Shown: one piece after another, positions 22,804 to 34,235 of the stretch | How the letters are laid out: the number at the start of each line of letters is the position of its first letter | Numbering within the stretch: the stretch's first letter is position 1 | Translations under genes and position numbers: made by a program | Notes under the pieces: model-generated | What the model was told of the DNA's origin: nothing | Databases searched by the model: none | What the model saw: the letters and a program-made list of their open reading frames with translations, nothing else | Origin: Adineta ricciae | Taxonomy: Eukaryota; Rotifera; Eurotatoria; Adinetida; Adinetidae | Length of the DNA: 64,000 nt | Direction: 5' to 3' | Assembly (NCBI GenBank): GCA_905250025.1 | Contig: CAJNOJ010000032.1 | Coordinates: forward strand, 357,501 to 421,500

Positions 22804-24366
22804 TTATTGTTTATACAAACAAGATAAAAATGCTGAACATCCGAAAATAAATATGGTAAAAGAATGTCTCGTCGATCGGTTCGACACTTCATCGAACTTT
22901 TCGGATAAAAATTCATCTAAAACTCATTCCTTTATCTCAAATATTCAGTTTCATCAAATGTCCTACCTGTCATTGTCGAAACGGTAGATAAAGATGAACT
23001 GTATACTGATGTGGTGCTTGTATGTCGATGTTTCTTGGTAAAATGATGACTTTCCAGCATGGTTATTATCTGTTCACCTTGGCCATAACGATTTATTGCA
23101 CGACAAATAAAATTTGAGTTAAATAAACGTTTTGGAATACGCTGAATGCAAGAAACGATTCGAAATGAACGACAAGGTCGGAAAATACTGTCTTACTTGA
23201 ATAAAAAGACTTGTTTTCCATCTTGTCGCATTTAACTGTTCGTGTTTAATAAACCAAATCCTATCTTCTCGGTTTTTATCTAATTTTTCTTGCGAATATT
23301 GTCGAGATAAATCAATTTCTTGTTTCGTCTCATTTGAATATCGATGCAGCCATCGAATATCCGGTTCGGGATTGGCATCGACCATACATTCAATCACTAC
23401 TGCATCTCCAACTGAATGACGAACTTCTTCCCTTGAACTATGAACATACGGCGGGACTATTCGATAAAAAATTCTTGTCTTTCTCGAAATCAAACACGAC
23501 ATTATCTTACATTGAACATCGACTTCATAGAAACGTCCAATTGTTCCCACACTATTCATTGCTATGCATTCATAGATGCCATTATCCCATCGATGAATAT
23601 TAACAAGATTCAACTGACAGGTGGTAGGCGTTGTCGAACAATTAATCATAAGATTTTGATTATATTCTTTGAAAAAAAATGACATTAGCGAAAATGAGTC
23701 GATTTCATCAAATTAATACCGTCTGTCTTTCTTATCCAACTCAGATACGGTTCGGGTTTGCCATGCGCTTCACAATCAATCGAAACGTTCCTTCCGACTT
23801 GCGTACGAATCAACGTGGAATAATCGTTGGTAATGAAATACGGCCGTTCTATCGGTTAGCAAGATGGGAAATTGTACGAAAAGGGAGAAACAGGTACGTA
23901 CCGACGATGTTTAATAAGAACAATTTGATGACTTTGTTATCTGCTTGACACGAATAAGTTCCACTATCAGTTAAACGTAGATCATCGATTATTAATGAAT
24001 AGGTGATGATCTCCGATGATGTTGTACTATTAATCATATGAAAACTTGAACGCTGTTCGATTTGAAAACGTTGATCAGAATTAATTCGACTAGTTGCATA
24101 GAAAAATACTTCTGCATCTTCTAACCGTAACCATAAGCCCTTGAACAAACGAAAATATCGTATTCAAATGTCAAACAGTCGACGAAAACTCTTACTTTTC
24201 GATTTCCATTGATCGTCGAGTTATTTAATTGACATTCAATTCGAATCCGTTTGCCTACATTGACATTGATCAACTCTCGCGAGACGAAACTCTCCTCCAT
24301 TAAGCAATTGGTCATTGTGTGCAAAACGGTACAAACGAACGCCGTCAGAAGACGACAGTCTCTCAT
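22804..24366 (-). CDS. Three-Ig-domain cell-surface protein (complete copy B)
   Basis: A 413-residue secretory-pathway protein in seven exons: 24366-24196, 24139-23902, 23848-23720, 23666-23511, 23456-23197, 23141-22967 and 22916-22804; phases fit. It starts with a signal peptide (LLTAFVCTVLH). Three immunoglobulin domains follow. The first has RIRIEC...LRLTDSGTYSCQAD, the second NVSIDCEAHGKPEPYLSW...DNGIYECIAMN, the third VVIECMVDANPEPDIRW...FICRAINRYGQG. A Ser/Thr-rich linker and a short hydrophobic C-terminus (FTIFIFGCSAFLSCL) look like a GPI-attachment signal or membrane anchor. The architecture is that of lachesin/IgLON/neurotrimin adhesion proteins. The gene ends about 80 bp from the converging TCP11L1. 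Confidence 0.85.
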
Positions 24367-25105
24367 TTGTTAACTTGGAAATAATGATTACTCATCTAAA
24401 AACACATCTGATCGGAACAGAAAGCATTCGGACGCGTCTTTCTCTTTCTCTAGATATAGGGATGAGTTCTTTCTATACTTCTCCTCCTACTCTTCGCACG
24501 TGCATATACAAACATTATTAGAATAAGAGAAGCTGATTAGTTGAAAGATATTCTTCACCAAAGAAAGAAAAAAAAGACAATCTTTCACCTGTAGCTGCTT
24601 ATGACTGATGGTTAACTTCTGACACATTATCGATGAAGCATTCATTTGAAATGAATATGTTCAGAAAAAGAAGAAGAACGAGAAAGGAGAAGAGAAATTC
24701 ACTTTCCTCTTCTTCCATCAAACTTTATGAGAGGTCACAAATGCACGGCGTGTAATCAGGCAAACACAGACGGTCCGTCTCATAATTAACTCATTGTTAT
24801 CATCATCCTTCTCCTCACAGTTCGTCATAGAAATGAACATATCCGTTGAAAACAGTTCCGTACCTGACTTTCAACGCAAGATTTGTTAATGCGAATGAAT
24901 AGAATTGACAAGTGGATGCCATACACTCACAATAAACTATATGAACAACGCTTCTCACACATATTAATCCTTCAAAGTCGATGATGAATGATTATGCAAG
25001 CATATTCTTTTTGATTCTCTCTTCTTGCTCACGCGATGAATTAACAATACTCCTACTTACTATTGTCTGAATAAGACAAGAGCAAATCTCCCAGCTGAAT
25101 GCGAA
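23896..25105. repeat. Overlap unit B' (repeated as unit C)
   Basis: About 1.2 kb holding exons 1-2 and the upstream region of the immunoglobulin gene. It is repeated at 25107-26313 with roughly 2% difference plus small indels. Confidence 0.92.
24367..25105. other. Upstream region of the Ig gene (copy B)
   Basis: Noncoding 5' flank on the right of the minus-strand gene. It is conserved in unit C. No other gene seen. Confidence 0.5.
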
Positions 25106-25106
25106 N
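25106..25106. other. Single N: contig join 2
   Basis: A second lone ambiguous base. The sequence after it restarts at the equivalent of 23896, the splice donor side of Ig exon 2. This is the same signature as at 18959. Confidence 0.9.
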
Positions 25107-25577
25107 ACGTACCGACGATGTTTAATAAGAACAATTTGATGACTTTGTTATCTGCTTGACACGAATAAGTTCCACTATCAGTTAAACGTAGATCATCGAT
25201 TATTAATGAATAGGTGATGATCTCCGACGATGTTGTACTATTAATCATATGAAAACTTGAACGCTGTTCGATTTGAAAACGTTGATCAGAATTAATTCGA
25301 CTAGTTGCATAGAAGAACACTTCCGCATCTTCTAACCGTAACCATAAGCCCTTCAACAAACGAGAATATCGTATTGAAAAGTTAAACAGTCGACGAAAAC
25401 TCTTACTTTTCGATTTCCATTGATCGTCGAGTTATTCAATTGACATTCAATTCGAATCCGTTTGCCCACATTGACATTGATCAACTCTCGCGAGACGAAA
25501 CTCTCCTCCATTAAGCAATTGGCCACTGTGTGCAAAACGGTACAAACGAACGCCGTCAGAAGACGACAGTCTCTCAT
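25107..25577 (-). CDS. Immunoglobulin-domain surface protein (copy C, first two exons)
   Basis: Exons 1 and 2 of the same gene: signal peptide and first Ig domain, starting at the ATG at 25577. It is cut at the N at 25106. It differs from copy B in a few residues (VLHTVANC against VLHTMTNC). It is a haplotype overlap, not a third gene. Confidence 0.85.
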
Positions 25578-26313
25578 TTGTTCACTTGGAAATAATGATT
25601 ACTCATCTAAAAACACATCTGATCGGAACAGAAAGCATTCGGACGCGTGTTTCTCTTTCTCCAGATATCGGGATGAGTTCTTTCTACACTTCTCCTCCTT
25701 CTCTTCGCACGTGCATATACAAACATCATTAGAATAAGAGAGGCTGATTAGTTGAAAGATATTTTTCACCAAAGAAAAAAGACGACAATCTTTCACCTGT
25801 AGCTACTTATGACTGATGGTTAACTTCTGACACATTATCGATGAAGCATTCATTTGAAATGAATATGTTCAGAGAAAGAAGAAGAAGAAGGAGAAAGAGA
25901 AGAGAAATTCACTTTCCTCTTCTTCCATCAAACTTTATGAGAGGTCACAAATGCACGGCGTGTAATCAGGCATACACAGACGGTCCGTCTCATAATTAAC
26001 TCATTGTTATCATCATCCTTCTCACAGTTCGTCATAGAAATGAACATATCCGTTGAAAACAGTTCCGTACCTGACTTTCAACGCAAGATTAGTTAATGCG
26101 AATGAATAGAATTGACAAGTGGATGCCATACACTCACAATAAACTATATGAACAACGCTTCTCACACATATTAATCCTTCAAAGTCGATGATGAATGATT
26201 ATGCAAGCATATTCTTTTTGATTCTCTCCTCTTGCTCACGCGATGAATTAACAATACTCCTACTTACTATTGTCTGAATAAGACAAGAGCAAATCTCCCA
26301 ACTGAATGCGAAG
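25107..26313. repeat. Overlap unit C (repeat of unit B')
   Basis: Matches 23896-25105 and then continues into unique sequence after the shared ...CTGAATGCGAA. Confidence 0.92.
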
Positions 26314-27093
26314 AGAGTGAGGGAGAAAAAGAAAACAATATTTATTGATTGTTGCTTGTAAAGCTCTCCCTCCCTCTCTCTCTCTCGTCTGAATCAATTA
26401 AATTTTCATTTTCAATACAAAACAACGAACAGACTTCGATTATACGTAACGCACCATTACTTTCTTTGTTTAACTATACAAATGCTTCTGAATACAAAAG
26501 AATAGATCGATTTACTTCTACCTCGTCACGAAGATGACACAAATCATCTTTCTCGCTCGATCAACATCGAATTTATACAAACGTAGTGTGTTTTGACAGC
26601 GCCTCGAAGCGTTTATTCAGATGAAATTGAATGGAAGAGTAATTAACGAGATGAACTATGGTTGAAAATATGTCAAACTGATAGACCTTGCTTCGTTCAA
26701 AACGTTGTCATGTACATTTTCCTCGTGCACTTGATTGATAAGTACGGAAAAGAAAGTGCACGTCAGAGGAGGAAGTCAATGATCAATTAGATGATATTGA
26801 TTGAAATAAACAGTTTATATCAGATAAGAATAGACGAAGAAAGGCATCAGTTTTATCATTTCTACAAACAATTGTCTTGTCTGACAAGAGATTTTTCATG
26901 TTTCTGCTTTCTTTCATGTTAACAACTGTTCAATATATCACACTTGTCGGGACCATTTTCCGATGACAAAAGTCAGAAGATCATTTGGATAGTGTACAAA
27001 TTCGAGATGATGTAATTCATGTCTTAGAAAAGTTCTGTTTTTGTCTTTCAATGTAGGTAAATAGAACGGAGAAAGAACAAATATGATTTTTGA
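25578..27093. other. Intergenic, upstream of Ig gene and 3' of W2-like gene
   Basis: The left part repeats 24367-25105. The right part is unique and AT-rich, with a CT-rich run near 26366-26387. No gene recognised. Confidence 0.5.
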
Positions 27094-28144
27094 TTAGAGT
27101 TGATCCAAAAATGATTGAGCAAATGGTTGGATTCGTTCGAAACCTCGGTAGACATTTGATTTTTCGTTGTGACACCAGTTCAGCAATGTTTCTTTGGTGA
27201 AAAATTGATTGTTCCAGAAGAATTGTAGCAAAGCGTTGAATATATGAACTGAAAATAATGAAACTGAAAGGAAATTTTTATCCGAGAACACTTTCCGTAC
27301 GTATTTCATCATCTGAACGATTCGACGAGGTGACAAATATTAGAATTGATGTGAGCATTGCGAGTTGATGTTCGGGTTTTTGGATATATTTCTTGATTGT
27401 ATTCATATGATAGGATAAAATTTGATCATTGGTATTCGACGAGTACCAAGCTTGAAAAAGTGAAACGAGTAGAGTCATTAACATTTGATCATGCGGAAGT
27501 CTGAGTAAATTCTATTGAAAATCAATAGTGCGAAGAATGTGAATCGTTCAGAAGAAAATTACCTTAGAAATGTAACGGTTCAGATATTGGTCACTCGTAC
27601 CGGAGATGATTTTGAAGCGATTAACTAATTTTCTGAAAGGTATGATTGAGGGAGGTTCAATTGTTTTTCGTGTTGAGGAATTTTCAAGCGAAGGAGATTG
27701 ATGTTGATGCTCAGGAGGTATTGATCGAATGTTTTCGTTTACAATCTCTGCAATAGCTTGAAGACTTTGCTTTCTTTGGATATTTTCATGTATTGTTTTC
27801 GCTTCTTTCATCACACGTTCTGTTAATTCAGTTTCTAACGTATTAATACGATCTTTTTTCCTTGCGATATCCCGAAATCTCTCTGTATATATTCGCTCAA
27901 CTTGATCTATTTGACATTGTCGCCAAGTTCGAAGTTGAGACGTTGCACTTTGACGATCACATCGTACTTTTTGTAACAAAACGTCCAACTCCTGTGCCAC
28001 ACCATTGATTTGCTTAGAAACTTGAACAGTATGTTTGACAACCTCTTCTCTATGAGCAAGAAGATGCGTTGAACATAGACGACATAAGCAATGCAAGCAA
28101 ATCGCTACTTGAGATTTCGCACACGAACTTTCTTGGCAATTCAT
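27094..28144 (-). CDS. Cys/His-rich coiled-coil protein with W2-like C-terminus
   Basis: A 315-residue protein in three exons (28144-27563, 27511-27301, 27248-27094), phases consistent. The first 40 residues hold a Cys/His cluster (CQESSC, CLHCLCRLCSTHLLAHR) resembling a B-box-type zinc site. A long charged helical stretch, likely coiled coil, follows to about residue 150. The last 50 residues (LLQFFWNN, FTKETLLNW, then FAQSFLDQL) look like the end of a W2/eIF5C domain, the W-containing bundle in eIF5, eIF2B-epsilon and eIF4G that contacts translation factors. I recognise no orthologue with this combination. Function is unknown; a regulatory or scaffold role is only a guess. Confidence 0.7.
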
Positions 28145-28581
28145 CAGGGTTTGTTTTTCACGAACACGATACTTACTTTTCAGTCAATGAAAAGAACCCG
28201 ATATGAGTCATCAGGTTTACTATATAGGTGGCCTCGCGATGCTTGGTAAACACAAAACATGTCAGAGACGATTTTCATCTGCAGCATCAACTAGTTTTAC
28301 ATTTACGAAGACGATCGGAGGAAATTGTAGTTTATTGACCTGTCGGAAGTTGTTTCTGTGAGAAAATTATCTTTCGAATGAATTGAAGAATTCGATTTTA
28401 ACTGAATTCATCCTTTCATAACGAATTAAATATATAGTTAATCAACGTCGAGATTTTTGCTCATCTCTCGAGAGACGAAGATGACTTATCGCTTACTGAA
28501 AATGAATTTGTACGAAAATGTATGAGTGAAAGCAAGAGTAAATGCATGGTTACGTCGAGATCTGCACAGAAAATAACTAGT
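28145..28581. other. Spacer
   Basis: Short AT-rich spacer holding the promoter side of the W2-like gene and the 3' end of the calcium sensor gene. Confidence 0.5.
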
Positions 28582-29260
28582 TTATTGGTTAAATGGTGAA
28601 ACGATATCAGATATATAGGGATTTTTGAGTACGCCTTCCACGAATTCATCTTTAGTTAATGAATGATCATTGTTAACATCGATTAATGAGAAAACATCGT
28701 TGACACAACGTTCCGGTGGGTATTCATCTTTGGATTTGCCTGATAGATCGTACATAGCCGACATAACTCGCACCATTTCTTTTCGATCAATTGAATTATT
28801 TTTATCTTTGTCATAAATGGCGAAAACATATTCCAATTTTTGCCGCATCGTACCCAATGATGTGATCGCGTACCCGCCTAAAACGTTCCGAGAAGAATTT
28901 CGCTTGGAATTTGAAGAACAATTAGTACTTACAGAGAAATTCTTCGAAGTCGATCTTGCCATTTGAGTCGCGATCGAACGCAGTAAAGATGAAATTAACA
29001 ATCTCTTTGACTTTATCATCCGATTCCATGCGTAACGAACGATAAAATTTAAAGAAATCCTTTCGATTCATTTTACCCGATGAACATGCACTGAGAAATT
29101 GTTTCCTAAAAAGAAAGCAAAAGGTGTCTTTTCTTGAAAGATTTTCCGTCGAATTGACAAACCTCCATGCTATAATCACTTCACGTTCTAAGCCTGTTTC
29201 TTCTGTTAATTTATCCAAAAGTGTTGGATCCAATGACGATTTCGTTGTTTTATTTCCCAT
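28582..29260 (-). CDS. Neuronal calcium sensor family EF-hand protein
   Basis: A 188-residue calcium sensor (family members are about 190) in three exons: 29260-29163, 29105-28933 and 28877-28582. The MGNK start gives a Gly-2 for N-myristoylation, the calcium-switch membrane anchor of this family. The first EF hand is degenerate (ACSSGKMN), as in the family. EF2 (DRDSNGKIDFEE), EF3 (DKDKNNSIDRKE) and EF4 (DVNNDHSLTKDE) keep the calcium-liganding positions. FEEFLCGYAITSLG matches the NCS-1/hippocalcin/recoverin linker. I cannot tell which subfamily it belongs to. Members of this family regulate channels, kinases and GPCR desensitisation at membranes. Confidence 0.9.
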
Positions 29261-30827
29261 CTAGTAAATATGCTTAATAGACAAGAAAAAGAAATACGAA
29301 CTAAGTATCGATCTAACAAACGACAACAACTTCACTCTTTCTCAAATTTTCATCGAACAAACAATAACTCGAAACTCATATGTTTCTTCTCTCTCTCTCT
29401 CTCCTTGCTAATTTCAAGTCAAATGTATAGATGTACCCATACGAAGAACAAAAGCACGCAATGAACAGCAATTCATTCCTCCTCTCGTGTAGTTTTTCAT
29501 TTGTAGTCTCGAAGTAGCATGCAGTTGTTTGGTCTCTTGAGAAACTAACACAGCATAACGTTCCTTCGACTAGTCGTCTCGATATTAGTTTTAATCAAAC
29601 ATGACACATAGAGGAACGAATATATTGTGACAGATCGATAGATCTATGTATCGAAGTAAAAAGAAGTAACTCCGACTGTTTGTTATTCTTTACTAAAGCA
29701 AAAAAACTGATCTAATGATGTGATCGTCTTTCCTTGAAAAGCATACGGCGGAGGAAGAAACTCGCGTTTTCTTTTGCCTCGCTCTTCTCTGCCTATTTAT
29801 TTAATGAATAAATGATCATCAGTTAAAAAACGACTTAAATCAATAGATAAATGTCGAAAGAGAAATGAACTGAAAACAAATGATCGTGGCCAGTCAATTC
29901 TTGATTGTCGGAAGAGAAAAATTCGCGAGTTTAACACGAATTCGATCGATAGATTCATCTCATTGATCGCTTACTTTCTCTGCTTGTGTGTATTGAGTTG
30001 AATCTGTTATCTTTCTCTTCTTCTTCTTATGTTCTGATCATTGAATAGAATGTTTCTGTGAAAGGCGACTTGTCATCATGTATTCTTTTTCTCATCGCTA
30101 CGTTTTTTTTTTCTTCTTTTCGTTCTTTATTCGTAGTTAAACAATTGGTGATTATCTTTCTCAAGAGATTTTCTCTTCTTTTTTTTTTCGGAACAAGAGA
30201 CATACTGAACAGTCGGACTGTATTCCAAAAGGCGTATCCGCAGAAGAAAAGATCAAACCGCCGGAGATTTGCAAAAGTTTTGATAATTATAAATTTGACT
30301 ATCTTATCTAATTCACCTGACTAGATAGAATTAATATTTTAAGAACAAACAGAAGAAATAAATCTATTCTCTGATTAGTATGGAGATTTATTGATTGACA
30401 AATGAATACATCGAAACAATTATTAGATTGTTTAGGAATGAAATAGAGATTTGTCTTTGTTATCGTAATATTATTCTTTTCTAAATTGGTTCTTTTTTCT
30501 CTGTCGGACCGGAACAATGAATCTCTTCTGTCTAATGTTCAAATGCAATTTGTCTTTACACTCAAGGCTACTGACATGTCAACTATTTCAGCTAGCAAAG
30601 CATTGTGAATGAGCTGATCGTTGGTAACTTTCGATTTCAAAGATGTTTACACGAATTATCTTGGTGTTGACTTGTAATGATAACATTGTACAAAGACAAG
30701 AGACAAGCTATTGATCGGATTAATCATAGGTCTCTTGTCTGGACAATGTTTATCGATGAATTAAACGTTGATAAAGAGCAAAAAAATCATTGTCACAATC
30801 AAAACACTTGTCATTTGATTGAACAAC
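29261..30827. other. Intergenic
   Basis: About 1.6 kb between two divergent genes (NCS minus, lectin receptor plus), so it probably holds both promoters. It is AT-rich with T and CT runs. No coding signal. Confidence 0.5.
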
Positions 30828-32467
30828 ATGCGAAATATACATGTAATCCTTTTCCTTTCCTTATCAGCGTTCACTCTCGCTCATACTGGTAAGTGAAAAA
30901 TCGAAGACTTTCGTTCGCTAATAGCAAATCTCCATTTAGGTTACTCGAGGAAAAGTTTCTGCCTGGATGAAATCGAAAGTTACATACTTTCACTCGAATG
31001 TCCAAGCAATCAATTGATTAAATTAGGTCGTATTATTTATGGGTATTCCTGGTCTAATGATTGCTCATATATCGACAAAGATTGTACAATGGATGTTCCA
31101 CGAGAAGATATTCTTTGTTCATCGATAAACAATTGTACGGTTCAAGTGGTTGAACACCCTTTGATTCTACAGGATTGTTGGAATTTGGCGGCGTCGTACG
31201 TTCAAGCAGAATACGAATGTGTACCGGGTAAACACGATAATCAATACGTTTTTATCGATGTCAGCGTGTTTTCTCTGTAGACTATTCCATTCAGGACATC
31301 TGTCAGTCACGAGATGTGACATCGACCAGTGGTTTTCTCTCTACTCCAATGTATCCGAATGGATTTCTATCGAATCTAAACTGCCCATGTTCGTTGGTTG
31401 CATCACCAGGTCATTCAGTCGTTTTGGAAATCATTCATTTTCATCTACCAACTTGTGCCGAGGCCGGACTTATCCTCTGGTTTGGTCAAGAGTTTCAAAC
31501 GAAATGTTTAACACATAGTCCAATTATATTAATTAGTACAGCCGATCAGAATGTCACTCTGCGATTCTATTCGCTGAAATCAATGGCACAAGGCGGATTT
31601 CTGATGAAATACTCGGTTTCTCCTGAATCAAACCAGGCATCAGTTCGATTACAATGCTATTCATCGTCAAATCTCACCCGATCGACGTTACCAGCCATAA
31701 AATCTTCAATAGCTATGCAACATACATTTGCACCGGAGTTGAGGAACGAATTCTTTGCATCCACTCCGAGTGATTTCGCGAAAAAATTACGACCAGCGCT
31801 TCAGAACGCAAGTGAAATATAACCATTCGAAATATGTTTTGAAAAAATCGTTTTAGGACATCAAAACTGTGAGTAAATCCCAACAATATCCAAATTATAA
31901 TCACTCAATGTACAAAAACTGTAATCAAATCGTTTCATTCTATTCACCCTCAAGATAAAACTTCGTTTTCTTCTTCATAGATCTCTTGCCAAATTCCTCA
32001 CCATCCACGAATATAAATATGACTTTAATTATCATATTTATTGTTGTAATTGTTGTCTTTCTCCTCGTAATGAACGTTCTGATTTGGTTTATGTGCACTT
32101 CACGGTAAATCTTTGATCCATTTGATTCTTCTCAATAAAAATTCATATTTCTCTTAGATCGAAAAGCTCGAAATCCACTTCATCACTTCAGAATCTTTAC
32201 TCTCAACCTACGCTTCCTCATAATGAATTAGTCAATCCATCGAATCGGTTAAAAACTCTTCATTCATTACTCTATACAAATCACAAACCAAGCAATGTCG
32301 ATCCACTTCCAATGACTTATCATCGCGAAATCGACTCAGTGTTATCGGAATATCCAATTGCGACAAATGCGTCATCCGTCAATCTCGACCATGGATTTAT
32401 TATCAAATCGAAATCAAGCGAAACACTCGATCAGCCACGTCAGATCAATTCTTGGGATGATATTTAA
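30828..32467 (+). CDS. SUEL-lectin / CUB single-pass membrane receptor
   Basis: A type I membrane protein of 441 residues in six exons: 30828-30888, 30940-31227, 31281-31811, 31857-31868, 31981-32104 and 32158-32467. A signal peptide (VILFLSLSAFTLA) is followed by a Cys-rich domain with LECPSNQLIKLGRIIYGYS...DCW...VQAEYEC, the pattern of the SUEL/rhamnose-binding galactose lectin. A CUB-like domain follows (GFLSTPMYPNGFLSNLNCPC...LILWFG...GGFLMKYSV). Then come a linker, one membrane helix (LIIIFIVVIVVFLLVMNVLIW) and a Ser-rich cytoplasmic tail of about 105 residues ending SWDDI. The fourth exon is a 12-nt microexon. Family knowledge suggests carbohydrate or protein binding at the cell surface; no orthologue is recognised. 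An AATAAA follows at 32551. Confidence 0.85.
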
Positions 32468-32550
32468 CATTTCAACAAATGAATTCATACCCGTGATTTT
32501 CTCACACGATAATCAGTTTCTCTGACCCTCATACATTTATTCAACAAAAA

Positions 32551-32556
32551 AATAAA
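32551..32556 (+). terminator. Poly(A) signal of lectin receptor gene
   Basis: AATAAA 84 nt after the stop codon, just before the converging DUF5672 gene. Confidence 0.5.
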
Positions 32557-32602
32557 ATATACAAAACTTGATTGTTCCACATTGTAAATTTCAATGAAAC
32601 AG

Positions 32603-33460
32603 TTACTGAATGTACGAAATATTCGTATTTACCATTGTGTGACATGCCGGAGTGATCAGATTCAATTCCGGACACTCATTACATAAACGAATCATATTTT
32701 CAACGCCAATCGTGCTTACACGAGGTCTATGAACACCAAATGGTCGAGTATGAAAGATCGTTTCAACAGAAAATCGTTGGGCTATGGAAACCGGTGCTAT
32801 ATAGCCATTAAAGTACGGTAAATACTGTGCAAACCATTCGTCTTCATTGGCACTATGCAATTTGTATTGAACATGGCCACTTTCAAGCATTTGTAAGATT
32901 TTAATTCGATTGCGTAGAGAAAGTCCACCATTGCAACAACCACCTCGATGCCAAGGCGCACCGATGAAATCGTATTCGAGAAAATCAGTTAAATTATACA
33001 GAGAATTCGAGCAAAGAACGGAATCAGTTTGGAAAAACAAAACTTTGTCACCTTGAACTTGATGCCAAAATGATGCAGACGTTAAAATATAATTCATAAA
33101 CTCCACATTTGACAAACCATTATTCGATTCTTCTAGCGGAGTGAGAAAAACACGATTTGACTTGATTAATAAACGAAGAGACGATTGATTGTAGAACGAC
33201 CAATGTTGAACTCGAGTTATAATTTGTACTTTCCAATCCGTTGGTAAATATTGTACCACATTCTGAACAACATTGACGAGAGCTTGACTAGCACGATCAT
33301 CAACAATAACTGCGATATAACGATATTTACTTGTGTAATTGAAGAAAACATTCAGCTGGTTAGATGAAGGTTGCACCACATTCACATATATGATGATCAT
33401 TACAATGCATATGACAACAATAAAAAACCATACGGGTTGCTTGGAAGTAAACAGTTTCAT
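32603..33460 (-). CDS. Type II membrane DUF5672-like protein (putative glycosyltransferase)
   Basis: A single-exon protein of 285 residues. The chosen ATG at 33460 is followed by a short basic tail and a membrane anchor (WFFIVVICIVMIIIYV), the layout of Golgi type II enzymes. The luminal part carries VLFFQTDSVLC, DFLEYDFIGAPW, CCNGGLSLRNR and NEDEWFAQYLP. These blocks match DUF5672, a domain with glycosyltransferase-like features (an acidic D/S-D pocket and the GGLSLR loop). An upstream in-frame ATG exists at 33559, but it lies beyond a likely splice acceptor (TTTTTTTAG), so I prefer 33460. Activity and substrate are not known. Confidence 0.78.
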   Translation of the reverse strand: MKLFTSKQPVWFFIVVICIVMIIIYVNVVQPSSNQLNVFFNYTSKYRYIAVIVDDRASQALVNVVQNVVQYLPTDWKVQIITRVQHWSFYNQSSLRLLIKSNRVFLTPLEESNNGLSNVEFMNYILTSASFWHQVQGDKVLFFQTDSVLCSNSLYNLTDFLEYDFIGAPWHRGGCCNGGLSLRNRIKILQMLESGHVQYKLHSANEDEWFAQYLPYFNGYIAPVSIAQRFSVETIFHTRPFGVHRPRVSTIGVENMIRLCNECPELNLITPACHTMVNTNISYIQ

Positions 33461-34235
33461 TCTGACACACCAATCTAAAAAAATGTGAATTGCATAGATG
33501 AAATGAGTAGTGAAGAAGAGGAGCTTCGCGTTGATCAAGTAGAGAATATATGTGATCACTCATATGTTCGAAGTAACATACTCTTTTATTTGTTTCCGTT
33601 TACTTTTTCCACCGACAACTTTTCCATTTCTTTTATTACTGGAGCACTCACTCTGCAATTGCTCGTTCTTCAGTACTCAATTAACCAGAAAGAAGACATT
33701 TGCACTTAATATTTGACATCGGCTCCGACAGAAAAATTGGGAAATATCTACATTAATCCGTGTTACTCTTTGAATATTTGATGTTCTCTTTTCGAATCTT
33801 CATTCAGTCATAAAACTTTTCTAACTGCAATCTTGCTCAGCGTATACTACTGACCCCTATCGACATAATTTTATCATTGATGACTCACACTAGTTTTAAC
33901 CAACAAAATTTGAGCTTGCGATAAATGACGTGGAAGCTTCTGGTTCCTTCCTACATTACATTAGACAGTTTGATTTTGCTTTCTCGACTGCTGCAAATAG
34001 ATTATTCATAACTTTCTTCCCTTTCTATCAATTAAATCATTTCGAAATTTTTTCCAGATTAACACACAGACACGTATATACTCCACAAACGATGGTTTGC
34101 TATTGAATTTTTTGCGCCATGACGCACTTTACTTGTCTATACGTAAGAACCTACTGATAAGTGATTATGAGAGTTTTCTTCTTTTATCCTTTTAGTATAA
34201 TATTATCTGCACGAAAAAACTACACGAAACTCCGA
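33461..34235. other. Divergent promoter region
   Basis: AT-rich region between the minus-strand DUF5672 gene and the plus-strand ATF6 gene. Nothing else seen. Confidence 0.5.

Larger units (their letters stand above)
18960..23753. repeat. Overlap unit B (repeat of unit A)
   Basis: Colinear with 14157-18958 over its full length. Introns differ more than exons; gene order, strands and splice sites are the same. Confidence 0.93.

Noticed and set aside
14157-26313. A real tandem duplication creating a truncated MEK and extra Ig gene copies
   Set aside because: Both restarts fall exactly on single N bases and the units are merely offset windows on one colinear locus. An assembly cause is simpler.
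30058-30324. Plus-strand open stretch in the spacer before the lectin receptor
   Set aside because: Composition is that of T-rich noncoding DNA and no domain is visible.
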